The translations under genes and the position numbers were made by a program. Below the pieces are notes generated by a model, which saw only the letters and a program-made list of their open reading frames with translations, had not been told where the DNA came from and did no database searches. From the NCBI RefSeq assembly GCF_030814835.1, contig NZ_JAUSVS010000002.1:496001-560000 (forward strand): a stretch of DNA of 64,000 bases, given 5' to 3'. Shown in pieces: positions 1-6,593 of this stretch. The DNA is from Caulobacter ginsengisoli (GTDB taxonomy: Bacteria; Pseudomonadota; Alphaproteobacteria; Caulobacterales; Caulobacteraceae). Within the stretch, counting starts at the first letter, position 1, and each line of letters starts with the position of its first letter.

Positions 1-305
1 GGCGGGCCGGGCTCGGCCTGGACGGCGTCGTGCACCAGGTCGAGCAGACGGACCAGGTCCGGCCGTGCCCGCAGCATGCCGCTGCCCTTGGAGCCTTCGG
101 CTGCCCTGACGATGGCCAGGGCCCCGGCGGTGTCGCAGCGGCCGATGTTGGTCAGGTCCAGGGTGACGGCGTTGGTGTGGATCAGCAGCTCGGCCAGCCG
201 GTCGCCCGCCCGGTCGAGAGACTCGGCTGTCCAGTCCCCGGCCAGCATGGCCGTGGGTCCAGACGTCGTCTGTTCCAGCTTGAAGTCGGCCTGCGCCGGC
301 GTCAT
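1..305 (-). CDS. STAS-domain protein, probably N-terminus of an MlaE-type ABC permease (partial)
   Basis: The reverse strand reads open from an ATG at 305 to the left edge, giving about 101 residues. The segment VTLDLTNIGRCDTAGALAIV (about residues 47-66) has the pattern of a STAS domain: a hydrophobic beta strand followed by the D-T-A-G phospho-acceptor-like loop and a helix. Alphaproteobacterial MlaE phospholipid-transport permeases often carry such an N-terminal STAS domain, so this is probably the start of one. A stand-alone MlaB-like STAS protein is the alternative, since the rest lies outside the window. A G-rich stretch upstream of the ATG could act as ribosome binding site. Confidence 0.6.
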   Translation of the reverse strand, partial: MTPAQADFKLEQTTSGPTAMLAGDWTAESLDRAGDRLAELLIHTNAVTLDLTNIGRCDTAGALAIVRAAEGSKGSGMLRARPDLVRLLDLVHDAVQAEPGP

Positions 306-689
306 TCCGCGTGACCCCCCCTCGGATCCGGCGGGAGCCTGCCACGGCTGGATGGTCCAGGGAAAGGCGTCACCGGCGTTGGGGGGCATGGATTCCCTGA
401 ACGGGCGAGAATTGAAGCGGTTGCTGCGGGCCAGTCTGAATCGAGTCTAGGTCAAACGCCCGCGAAAGCTAGCACTGAACCTGGGCCCGCAACCGGCAGC
501 CGCAGTCTGTGCCTTCCTGGCGACAGCGAAGCCTCCGAAAAGGGGGCCATGCCCGCCGCCCGATCCTCCCAGGCTCGGCGAGGCCTGGCGGCGGAACTGT
601 GCCTGGCTTGGCGGATTTCGGCGGGTTGTGCCGGGTTGCGGCGCCCCGGACGGGCGCGCAGTCTGCCCAGGCTTGGGGAGAGCGGTTTC
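306..689. other. 384-bp intergenic region between divergent genes
   Basis: No convincing gene is seen between the leftward STAS gene and the rightward DUF4153 gene. The reading frame of the DUF4153 gene stays open back to 549, but the extension is Arg/Ala-rich and looks like translated GC-rich leader. Two abutting GANTC sites (GAATCGAGTC, 438-447), the CcrM methylation motif of alphaproteobacteria, lie mid-way. Both divergent promoters should be here, but no -35/-10 pair could be assigned. Confidence 0.5.
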
Positions 690-2480
690 ATGGCCTGGAT
701 GAAGAACGGACGCCCGGATTTCGAGCACCCCGCCATCGCGCGGCTGATGGTGGGCCTGATCTGGGGCGTCGCCCTGGCCCTACTCGACCCCTTCGCGCCG
801 CAGCGGGCGGGCGACCAGGGCCCGCGCCTGATCCATTTCACCCTGCTGTGGATGCTGCTGACGGCGCCGTTTGTCCTGCTGGCGGGCCTGGGCCATATGC
901 GCCGCCTCACCCTGCAGATCTGGACCGTGGTCGCCGCCCCGTTGGCGGCCGGCCTGGTGCTGCACGACCTGACGCGGCAGGCCATCGGGGGCGGCCGACC
1001 GTTCCCGTCGGGCCTGCTGATTCCGATGACGGCGGTGTTCTTCTTCGCCCTGCACCAGTGGGTGGCGGCGGCCGACGAGGCGCGGCGCTGGATACCGCCC
1101 TACGACAGGCTGTTCGGCCAGGCCACGCGCCAGGCGGTGCAGTTTGGCCTATCGGTCGCGCTGACCGTGCTGTTCTGGGGCGTGCTGAACCTGGGGGCGG
1201 CGCTGTTCGGCCTGATCGGGCTCAAGGGTTTCGGCGAGATCATCGCCAGGCCCTGGTTCTCTTTCCCAGCCACCACCCTGGTCTTCGCCCTGGCGGTGCA
1301 GCTTTCCGACCTGCGGGCGGAGTTGATCGAGGGGCTGAAGACCTTCGGCCTGGCCCTGCTGTCCTGGTTGGGTCCGCTGCTGACCGGCCTGACTCTGGCC
1401 TTCCTGGTCAGCCTGCCGTTCGTGGGCCTGCAGCCCCTCTGGGCGACCAAGGCGGCGACGCCGATCCTGCTGACCGCGGCCATCATGCTGATCGCCCTGA
1501 TCAACGCCGCCTATCAGGACGGCCGGCGCGAGCCGCCCCCGCCCTCGATCCTGCGGTTTTCGGCCCGCGCGGCGGCCCTGCTGACCGTGCCCCTGGTGGG
1601 CCTGGCCGCCTACGCCACGGCCCTGCGGATCGGCCAGTACGGCCTGACCCCCGATCGGGTCATCGCCGTGGCCGTCGTCCTGGTCGCCGGTCTCGTGGCG
1701 CTCGGCTATGCGGTGGCCGCGCTGTCGCCCGGGCCCTGGATGAAGCGGCTGGAGCCGGCCAACCTGGCCGGCCTGGTCCTGGCCCTAGCCGTCGCCCTGG
1801 CCCTGTTCTCGCCGCTGGCCGACCCTGCAAGGCTGTCGGTCGACAGCCAGATGGCGCGGCTGAACGGCAAGCGGATCGCGCCGGAACGCTTCGATTTCGA
1901 GTTCCTGGCCAGGGGCGGCCAGCGCTATGGCCAGGCGGCGCTCAAGGGCTTGGCGCAGCGCAAGGACCGTATCGGCGAACTGGCGAGGCTGCAGAAAAAG
2001 CCGAGCCAGGCGCCGCCCGCCCCCGAATTCGCCTCGCCGCAGTATGTCGTCTATCCGAAAGGCGCGGTGCTTCCGGCCGATTTCCTGGCGACCAAATGGC
2101 GATCGAATGCCTTGGGCTCGCCAGCTTGTGAGGCAGCCTATGGCGGGCCTTGCGACGCCTTCATGATCGACTTGGACGGCGATGGGGTGCAGGAAATCCT
2201 GCTGCAGATAGTCACCGCCAAGGGCATCGTCGGTCGTATGGAAATCTATCGGCGCGAGGCAACCGGGTGGCTGCATCTGGGCGGGGCGACGGCCATGCTG
2301 TGCGCGGGGGACCTGGAGACCCTGCGCGGCGGCAGCGCGACGACGGCGCCCTCGCGGATGCGCGATCTGGTCGTCAACGGCCGGCGCATCGGCGTCGAGG
2401 TCGAGGACAACTGCCAAGTCGATCCCGCTCCGCCTCAGCTCGACAATAAGGGCGGACGGCTCAATCCCTGGACATTTTAG
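690..2480 (+). CDS. DUF4153 domain-containing polytopic membrane protein
   Basis: The 596-residue protein has a run of about ten hydrophobic segments over roughly residues 15-375, which is the DUF4153 layout, followed by a soluble C-terminal region of about 220 residues. That tail contains DLDGDGVQEI (about 493-502), a calcium-loop-like FG-GAP-type motif, so the tail probably folds outside the membrane. The start at 690 is chosen because GGGGAG at 675-680 sits nine bases upstream; an in-frame start at 549 is rejected. A lipoprotein gene follows after 10 bases, so the two are probably co-transcribed. Function of the family is unknown. Confidence 0.75.
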   Translation: MAWMKNGRPDFEHPAIARLMVGLIWGVALALLDPFAPQRAGDQGPRLIHFTLLWMLLTAPFVLLAGLGHMRRLTLQIWTVVAAPLAAGLVLHDLTRQAIGGGRPFPSGLLIPMTAVFFFALHQWVAAADEARRWIPPYDRLFGQATRQAVQFGLSVALTVLFWGVLNLGAALFGLIGLKGFGEIIARPWFSFPATTLVFALAVQLSDLRAELIEGLKTFGLALLSWLGPLLTGLTLAFLVSLPFVGLQPLWATKAATPILLTAAIMLIALINAAYQDGRREPPPPSILRFSARAAALLTVPLVGLAAYATALRIGQYGLTPDRVIAVAVVLVAGLVALGYAVAALSPGPWMKRLEPANLAGLVLALAVALALFSPLADPARLSVDSQMARLNGKRIAPERFDFEFLARGGQRYGQAALKGLAQRKDRIGELARLQKKPSQAPPAPEFASPQYVVYPKGAVLPADFLATKWRSNALGSPACEAAYGGPCDAFMIDLDGDGVQEILLQIVTAKGIVGRMEIYRREATGWLHLGGATAMLCAGDLETLRGGSATTAPSRMRDLVVNGRRIGVEVEDNCQVDPAPPQLDNKGGRLNPWTF

Positions 2481-2490
2481 GAGCGCCTGC

Positions 2491-2913
2491 ATGAAGCCTG
2501 TGACGTGGGGTGTCCTGGCCCTGGCCGGACTGGGCCTGGCCGCCTGCGGCAGGCCGACGGTGGAAAGTCCGTCGGCCCATCATGGCCGCTATGTCGGCAT
2601 CGGCATCTATGAGCCGGGCGATCTCTGGCAGCGGATGACCACGGCCGCGCCGGCCGCCAACGCCTCGGCGGACGCCGCGCGGCTGTCCGATGACGAGCAG
2701 GTCATTGTCGTGGTCGACAGCGACACCGGCGAGGTGCGCCAATGCGGCAATCTCTCCGGCTATTGCGTCGGCATGAACCCGTGGACCAAGGCGCTGCTGG
2801 CCCAGCAGCAGGCGCCGGTGAACCTGCAGGCGCACAATCTCAAGCTGCCCAGGGTCGATGGCGAACCCGTTCCGGCCGCCCCGGCCGCTCCGCCTCCGGC
2901 CAAGGCCCCCTGA
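2491..2913 (+). CDS. Small lipoprotein, function unknown
   Basis: The 140-residue product begins with a classic lipoprotein signal: hydrophobic core then LAAC, with Cys19 as the lipidated residue. The mature part has no recognised domain; it contains two further Cys (QCGNLSGYC, about 89-97) that could form a disulfide, and ends in a Pro/Ala-rich tail. It sits 10 bases after the DUF4153 gene, with GGAGCG just upstream of the ATG, and likely shares its transcript. It ends 7 bases from the convergent ArsR gene. Confidence 0.7.
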   Translation: MKPVTWGVLALAGLGLAACGRPTVESPSAHHGRYVGIGIYEPGDLWQRMTTAAPAANASADAARLSDDEQVIVVVDSDTGEVRQCGNLSGYCVGMNPWTKALLAQQQAPVNLQAHNLKLPRVDGEPVPAAPAAPPPAKAP

Positions 2914-2920
2914 GGCATTC

Positions 2921-3244
2921 CTACTGATCCATCCGGTTCAGCAGGTTTTCCAGGGCGTCGAACCGGTCGCGCCAAAAGGAGCCGTAGTCACCGATCCAGT
3001 CCATCAGCGGCGCCAGGCCCTCGGGGGCGGCGCTGTAGTGGGTCAGGCGGCCTTGCGGGCGGTCGCGGACCAGGCCGGCCTGCTTGAGGGCCGCCAGATG
3101 CTTGGAGACCGCCGGCTGCGAGACGCCGGCCTGGCTGGTCAGGGCCCCGACGGTCAGCTCGCCCTCGCGGGTCAGCCGCTCGAAGAGGGCCCGGCGGGTC
3201 GGGTCGCCCAGCAGCCGGAACAGGTCGTCGGGAGAGACGGTCAT
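2921..3244 (-). CDS. ArsR-family winged-helix transcriptional regulator
   Basis: The 107-residue protein has the standard ArsR/SmtB layout: LFRLLGDPTRRALFERL (helix 1), LTVGALTSQAGVSQPAVSKHLAALKQAGLV (HTH with recognition helix, about 30-60) and a wing (RDRPQGRLTHYSA). No metal-binding Cys motif is present, so it is not a classic arsenic sensor. It resembles the ArsR members that control SRPBCC or dehydrogenase genes. A perfect 16-bp palindrome lies 10 bases upstream of its ATG, and no Shine-Dalgarno sequence is evident. The divergent SDR gene at 3333 is a plausible target. Confidence 0.85.
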   Translation of the reverse strand: MTVSPDDLFRLLGDPTRRALFERLTREGELTVGALTSQAGVSQPAVSKHLAALKQAGLVRDRPQGRLTHYSAAPEGLAPLMDWIGDYGSFWRDRFDALENLLNRMDQ

Positions 3245-3253
3245 GACAAAGCA

Positions 3254-3269
3254 ATAACCCCGGGGTTAT
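3254..3269. promoter_or_regulatory. Palindromic operator ATAACCCCGGGGTTAT, probably bound by the adjacent ArsR regulator
   Basis: A perfect 16-bp palindrome lies between the divergent ArsR (start 3244) and SDR (start 3333) genes. ArsR dimers bind such twofold-symmetric sites, and autoregulation from an adjacent site is usual for the family. Its position close to the ArsR start codon suggests it overlaps that promoter. Binding is inferred. Confidence 0.6.
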
Positions 3270-3332
3270 GAGTTGGTCAAGCGCCGCCGCTGCTGCTAAA
3301 AGAACAGTGATCACAAACGCGGGGCGTGAACC

Positions 3333-4136
3333 ATGGCCAAGAAGAAACCCGGCGAAGGCCGCACCGCGCTGGTCACCGGCGCCTCGACCGGCATCGGCGT
3401 CGACCTGGCCGAGTGCTTCGCCCGGGACGGCTACGACCTGATCCTGGCGGCCCGCAGCGAGCCCGGTTTGCGCGCCGTCGCCGACCGGCTGTCGAACAGC
3501 TACAAGGTCAAGGCCGCCGTCTTCCCGGTCGACCTGATGGCCCATGGCGGCGGCTCGCGCCTGGCCGAGGCGATCGCCGCCGCCGGCCTCACCGTCGATG
3601 TGCTGGTCAACAACGCCGGCTACGGCCAGGCCGGGGCGTTCGACGGTTCGGACCTCGACACCCAGCTGGGGATGATCGATCTCAACGACCGGGCCCTGGT
3701 CGAGCTGACCCACATCTACTGGCACGGCATGCTGGCCAAGGGCTCGGGCGGCGTCCTCAATGTCGCCTCGATGGCCGCCTTCGTGCCCGGCCCGCTGATG
3801 GCCATCTACTACGCCTCCAAGGCCTTCGTGCTGCGCTTTTCCGAGGCGCTGTGGGAGGAGGCGCGGGGAACGGGGGTGCATGTCAGCTGCCTCTGCCCCG
3901 GCGCCACGGCCAGCGAGTTCCGCAAACGGGCCGGCACCGGCGCGACGCGGCTGGGCCAGACCGCCGAGGTCATGGGCTCGATGCCGGTGGCCGAGGCCGG
4001 CTATAACGGTTTCAAGAAGAACAACCCGGTGGTCATCACCGGCAAGGGCAACGCCCGCACCGCCTTCCTGACCCGCTTCATGCCGCGCGCCACCATCCTG
4101 AAGATGGTGCGGGGCATCCAGAGCCCGGCGACCTAG
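3333..4136 (+). CDS. SDR-family NAD(P)-dependent oxidoreductase
   Basis: The 267-residue classical short-chain dehydrogenase shows the cofactor motif TGASTGIG (about 15-22), NNAGYG (about 92-97), the catalytic Ser in NVASMAAF and the YxxxK pair in YYASKAF (about 149-155). The region after the active site (CLCPGATASEFRKRAG) matches the DltE/SadH-like SDRs that act on varied alcohols; the substrate cannot be told. It diverges from the ArsR gene across the palindrome at 3254, which suggests ArsR control. A second SDR gene follows in the same direction. Confidence 0.85.
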   Translation: MAKKKPGEGRTALVTGASTGIGVDLAECFARDGYDLILAARSEPGLRAVADRLSNSYKVKAAVFPVDLMAHGGGSRLAEAIAAAGLTVDVLVNNAGYGQAGAFDGSDLDTQLGMIDLNDRALVELTHIYWHGMLAKGSGGVLNVASMAAFVPGPLMAIYYASKAFVLRFSEALWEEARGTGVHVSCLCPGATASEFRKRAGTGATRLGQTAEVMGSMPVAEAGYNGFKKNNPVVITGKGNARTAFLTRFMPRATILKMVRGIQSPAT

Positions 4137-4200
4137 GCCTATTGCATGACCCTGGGGCGCCGGCGCTGAAGTGCCGCAAACAGCCTTGGAGGGAACGCAG

Positions 4201-4992
4201 ATGAAGATGGACAGCAACGCCGCGGCCGTGGTCACCGGCGGCGCATCGGGCCTGGGCGCGGCGACGGTCAAGGCGCTGCGCGACCTGGGCGTCAAGGTCG
4301 CCATCTTCGACATGAACGCCGAGACCGGGGAGAAGAAGGCCGCCGAGACCGGCGCCCTGTTCTGCCATGTCAACGTCATGGACGAGGCCTCGGTCGACGC
4401 CGGCTTCGCCAAGGCCCGGGCCGCCCATGGCCAGGAGCGCTACCTGGTCAACTGCGCCGGCGGCGGGCGCGGCGGCAAGACCATCGCCCGGGACAAGCAG
4501 ACCGGCGAGATCAAGCCGTTCAATGTCGCCGACTTCGAATGGGTGCTGGGCCTCAACACCGTCGGCACCTTCCGCTGCATCGTCAAAAGCGCGGCGGGCA
4601 TGGCGACCCTGGAACCCGACGAGGACGGCGCGCGCGGGGCCATCGTCAACACCGGCTCGGTGGCGGCCGAGGACGGCCAGGTCGGCCAGGTCGCCTACGC
4701 GGCGGCCAAGGCGGCCATCAAGGGCATGACCCTGGTCATCGCCCGGGACCTGTCGAACGAGGGGATCCGCATCAACACCATCCTCCCGGGCATCATGGCC
4801 ACCCCGCCGATGCTCGGGGTGAAGACGCGGGCTCCGGCCATCTTTGAGAGCCTGTCGAAGTCGGTGCCGTTTCCTCGACGGTTGGGGCATCCGGAGGAGT
4901 ACGCCGACTTGGCGGTGACCATGCTGCGCAACGGCTATTTCAACGGCGAGACGGTGCGGCTGGATGGTGCGATCCGGATGCCGCCGCGCTAA
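4201..4992 (+). CDS. SDR-family dehydrogenase, 3-hydroxyacyl-CoA dehydrogenase type II-like
   Basis: The 263-residue SDR has TGGASGLG (about 12-19), NCAGGGRGGKT, a catalytic Ser in NTGSVAAEDGQ and the Tyr/Lys pair in YAAAKAA. The layout and C-terminal PFPRRLGHPEEYADL resemble the HSD17B10-like 3-hydroxyacyl-CoA dehydrogenases of fatty-acid or branched-chain oxidation, though an unusual insertion lies after the NAG motif. The start at 4201 is preferred because GGAGGG at 4188-4193 is correctly spaced; an in-frame GTG 30 bases upstream lacks a site. Confidence 0.8.
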   Translation: MKMDSNAAAVVTGGASGLGAATVKALRDLGVKVAIFDMNAETGEKKAAETGALFCHVNVMDEASVDAGFAKARAAHGQERYLVNCAGGGRGGKTIARDKQTGEIKPFNVADFEWVLGLNTVGTFRCIVKSAAGMATLEPDEDGARGAIVNTGSVAAEDGQVGQVAYAAAKAAIKGMTLVIARDLSNEGIRINTILPGIMATPPMLGVKTRAPAIFESLSKSVPFPRRLGHPEEYADLAVTMLRNGYFNGETVRLDGAIRMPPR

Positions 4993-5000
4993 ACTGCGGC

Positions 5001-5750
5001 ATGACCATCGAAAACGACGAAGACCTGCAGGGCCTGAAGGCCGCCGGCCGGCTGGTGGCCCGCACGCTGGCCGCCATGGGCAAGGCGCTGGAGCCGGGGA
5101 TCACCACCCGCGAACTGGACCAGCTGGGCCGGGCCATGCTGGAGCGGGAAGGGGCCCGTTCGGCGCCGGAGATCACCTATGGCTTTCCGGGGGCGACCTG
5201 CATCTCGGTCGGGCCCGACTGCGCGCACGGCATACCCGACGATCGCCAAGTGGCGGCCGGCGACCTGATCAATATCGATGTCTCGGCCGAGCTGGGCGGC
5301 TATTTCGGCGACACCGGGGCCAGCTTCGCCGTGCCGCCGACGGCGCCGAAGATCGCCCGCCTCTGCCGGGACGGGCGGCGGGCGATGTGGAGCGGCATCC
5401 GGGCGGTCAAGCCGGGCGGACGGCTGAACGAGATCGGCCGGGCCATCGAGACCTTCGCGGGCCGCAACGGCTATTCGCTGGTCCGCAACCTGGCCAGCCA
5501 CGGGGTCGGCCGCTCGCTGCATGACGAGCCGCGCGAGATCCCGACCTGGTATGAAGCGCGCGACACCCGCCGCATCCATGAGGGCCTGGTCTTCACCATC
5601 GAGCCCTTCCTGTCCCTGGGCGCCGACTGGGTGGAGGAGGGCGACGACGGCTGGACCCTGACCCCGCCCGGCGGCCAGCCGACCGTGCAGTACGAGCACA
5701 CCCTGGTGGCGACCCGCAACGGGCCGGTGATTCTGACTTTGAGTGATTGA
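5001..5750 (+). CDS. map: Type I methionine aminopeptidase
   Basis: The 249-residue cytosolic metalloprotease removes the initiator Met from nascent chains. The pita-bread metal site is visible: NIDVSAELGGYFGDTG (the two Asp ligands, about 92-107), SHGVGRSLHDEP (the His ligand region, about 165-176) and the Glu ligands in FTIEPFL and YEHTL. The length is that of type I enzymes without an N-terminal zinc extension. The gene starts 8 bases after the upstream SDR stop, so the two are likely co-transcribed. Caulobacterial genomes may carry more than one map. Confidence 0.9.
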   Translation: MTIENDEDLQGLKAAGRLVARTLAAMGKALEPGITTRELDQLGRAMLEREGARSAPEITYGFPGATCISVGPDCAHGIPDDRQVAAGDLINIDVSAELGGYFGDTGASFAVPPTAPKIARLCRDGRRAMWSGIRAVKPGGRLNEIGRAIETFAGRNGYSLVRNLASHGVGRSLHDEPREIPTWYEARDTRRIHEGLVFTIEPFLSLGADWVEEGDDGWTLTPPGGQPTVQYEHTLVATRNGPVILTLSD

Positions 5751-5754
5751 GACT

Positions 5755-5793
5755 GGATGGCCCGCCATCCGAAGCCCGCAGGGCGAAGGATGG
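5755..5793. repeat. Palindromic element joined to the tRNA-Val 3' end
   Basis: The sequence contains CCATCC-GAA-GCCC-GCA-GGGC-GAA-GGATGG (5765-5793), an imperfect palindrome with two symmetric GAA internal-loop strands. A second GGATGG at 5755-5760 can pair with the same CCATCC (5765-5770), giving a competing hairpin. The last three bases (5791-5793) are the complement of the tRNA CCA end. It resembles dispersed REP-type palindromes and may be the tRNA trailer or terminator, but a T-run is absent. Confidence 0.6.
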
Positions 5794-5865
5794 TGGATGC
5801 GACAGGGATTGAACCTGTGACCCCCTCGGTGTGAACGAGGTGCTCTCCCGCTGAGCTACGCATCC
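5791..5865 (-). tRNA. tRNA-Val (anticodon CAC)
   Basis: The reverse strand folds as a full cloverleaf. The acceptor stem is GGATGCG/CGCATCC with discriminator A and an encoded CCA. The anticodon stem is CCTCG/CGAGG around loop TTCACAC (anticodon CAC at 5833-5831), and the T arm is ACAGG-TTCAATC-CCTGT. It decodes GUG, a very common Val codon in this GC-rich genome. It lies 26 bases downstream of the phosphoglycolate phosphatase gene on the same strand. Confidence 0.96.
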
Positions 5866-5891
5866 GCTTCCGCGTCTGGGAAGGGCCGGGT

Positions 5892-6593
5892 CTATAGCGA
5901 GGCTTGGACGGCCGGGCAAGTAGCCAGGCGCCGGCAGGCGTCCGCCAGTTCCGAGAAATGGCTGATCAGGATGTCGCCGCCCAGCTCGGCCGCCGGGATG
6001 GTGGTGTAGCCGAAGTCGACGATGACCAGCGGCACACCCGCGGCCCTGGCCGCCCCGGCGTCGGGCTCGCCGTCGCCGACCATGATGGCCCGGGCCGGGT
6101 CGCCGCCGGCCTGGGCGATGGCGGCGAGCAGGTGGTTGGGGTCGGGCTTGCGGGCGCCCACCGCGTCCGGGCCGACGATGGCGGCGAACCAGTGGCTCAT
6201 GCCCAGGGCCTCGAACAGGGCGACGGAAAGCTCGGTGCGCTTGTTGGTGCAGACGCAGAAGATGGCGCCGGCTTCGCGCAGGGCCGTCAACGCCTCGATG
6301 CAGCCCGGGAAGGGGCGGCTCTTCTCGGCGAGGCGGGGGCGATACAGGTCGACGAAGCGGTCGACCAACTCGTCCAGCCGCGCCTCGGCCACCGTCGCGC
6401 CGGCGGCTACGAAGCCCCGCTGCACCAGCGCCCGCGCGCCCCGGCCGACCAGCAGCCGCGCCTGCTCGTAGGGGAGGGGTGGAATTCCCTCCTCCTCAAG
6501 CAGGTCGTTCAGGACCGCGCAGATGTCCGACGCGGTCTCGACCAGGGTGCCGTCCAGGTCGAAGACGATGGTCCAACCCTCGAGAGCCCTCAT
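5892..6593 (-). CDS. gph: Phosphoglycolate phosphatase (HAD superfamily)
   Basis: The 233-residue HAD hydrolase has the nucleophile motif FDLDGTLVET (about 11-20), the motif II threonine region CVCTNKR, the motif III lysine in GARKPDPNHL and the acidic motif MVGDGEPDAGAARAAG. The cap domain and size match Gph, which dephosphorylates 2-phosphoglycolate from DNA repair and metabolism. Its ATG overlaps the stop of the upstream M28 peptidase gene by four bases (ATGA), so the two are translationally coupled. Other small phosphoester substrates are possible. Confidence 0.85.
   Translation of the reverse strand: MRALEGWTIVFDLDGTLVETASDICAVLNDLLEEEGIPPLPYEQARLLVGRGARALVQRGFVAAGATVAEARLDELVDRFVDLYRPRLAEKSRPFPGCIEALTALREAGAIFCVCTNKRTELSVALFEALGMSHWFAAIVGPDAVGARKPDPNHLLAAIAQAGGDPARAIMVGDGEPDAGAARAAGVPLVIVDFGYTTIPAAELGGDILISHFSELADACRRLATCPAVQASL

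Noticed and set aside
549-689. N-terminal extension of the DUF4153 protein
   Set aside because: Arg/Ala-rich and not membrane-like; the ATG at 690 has a proper ribosome site.
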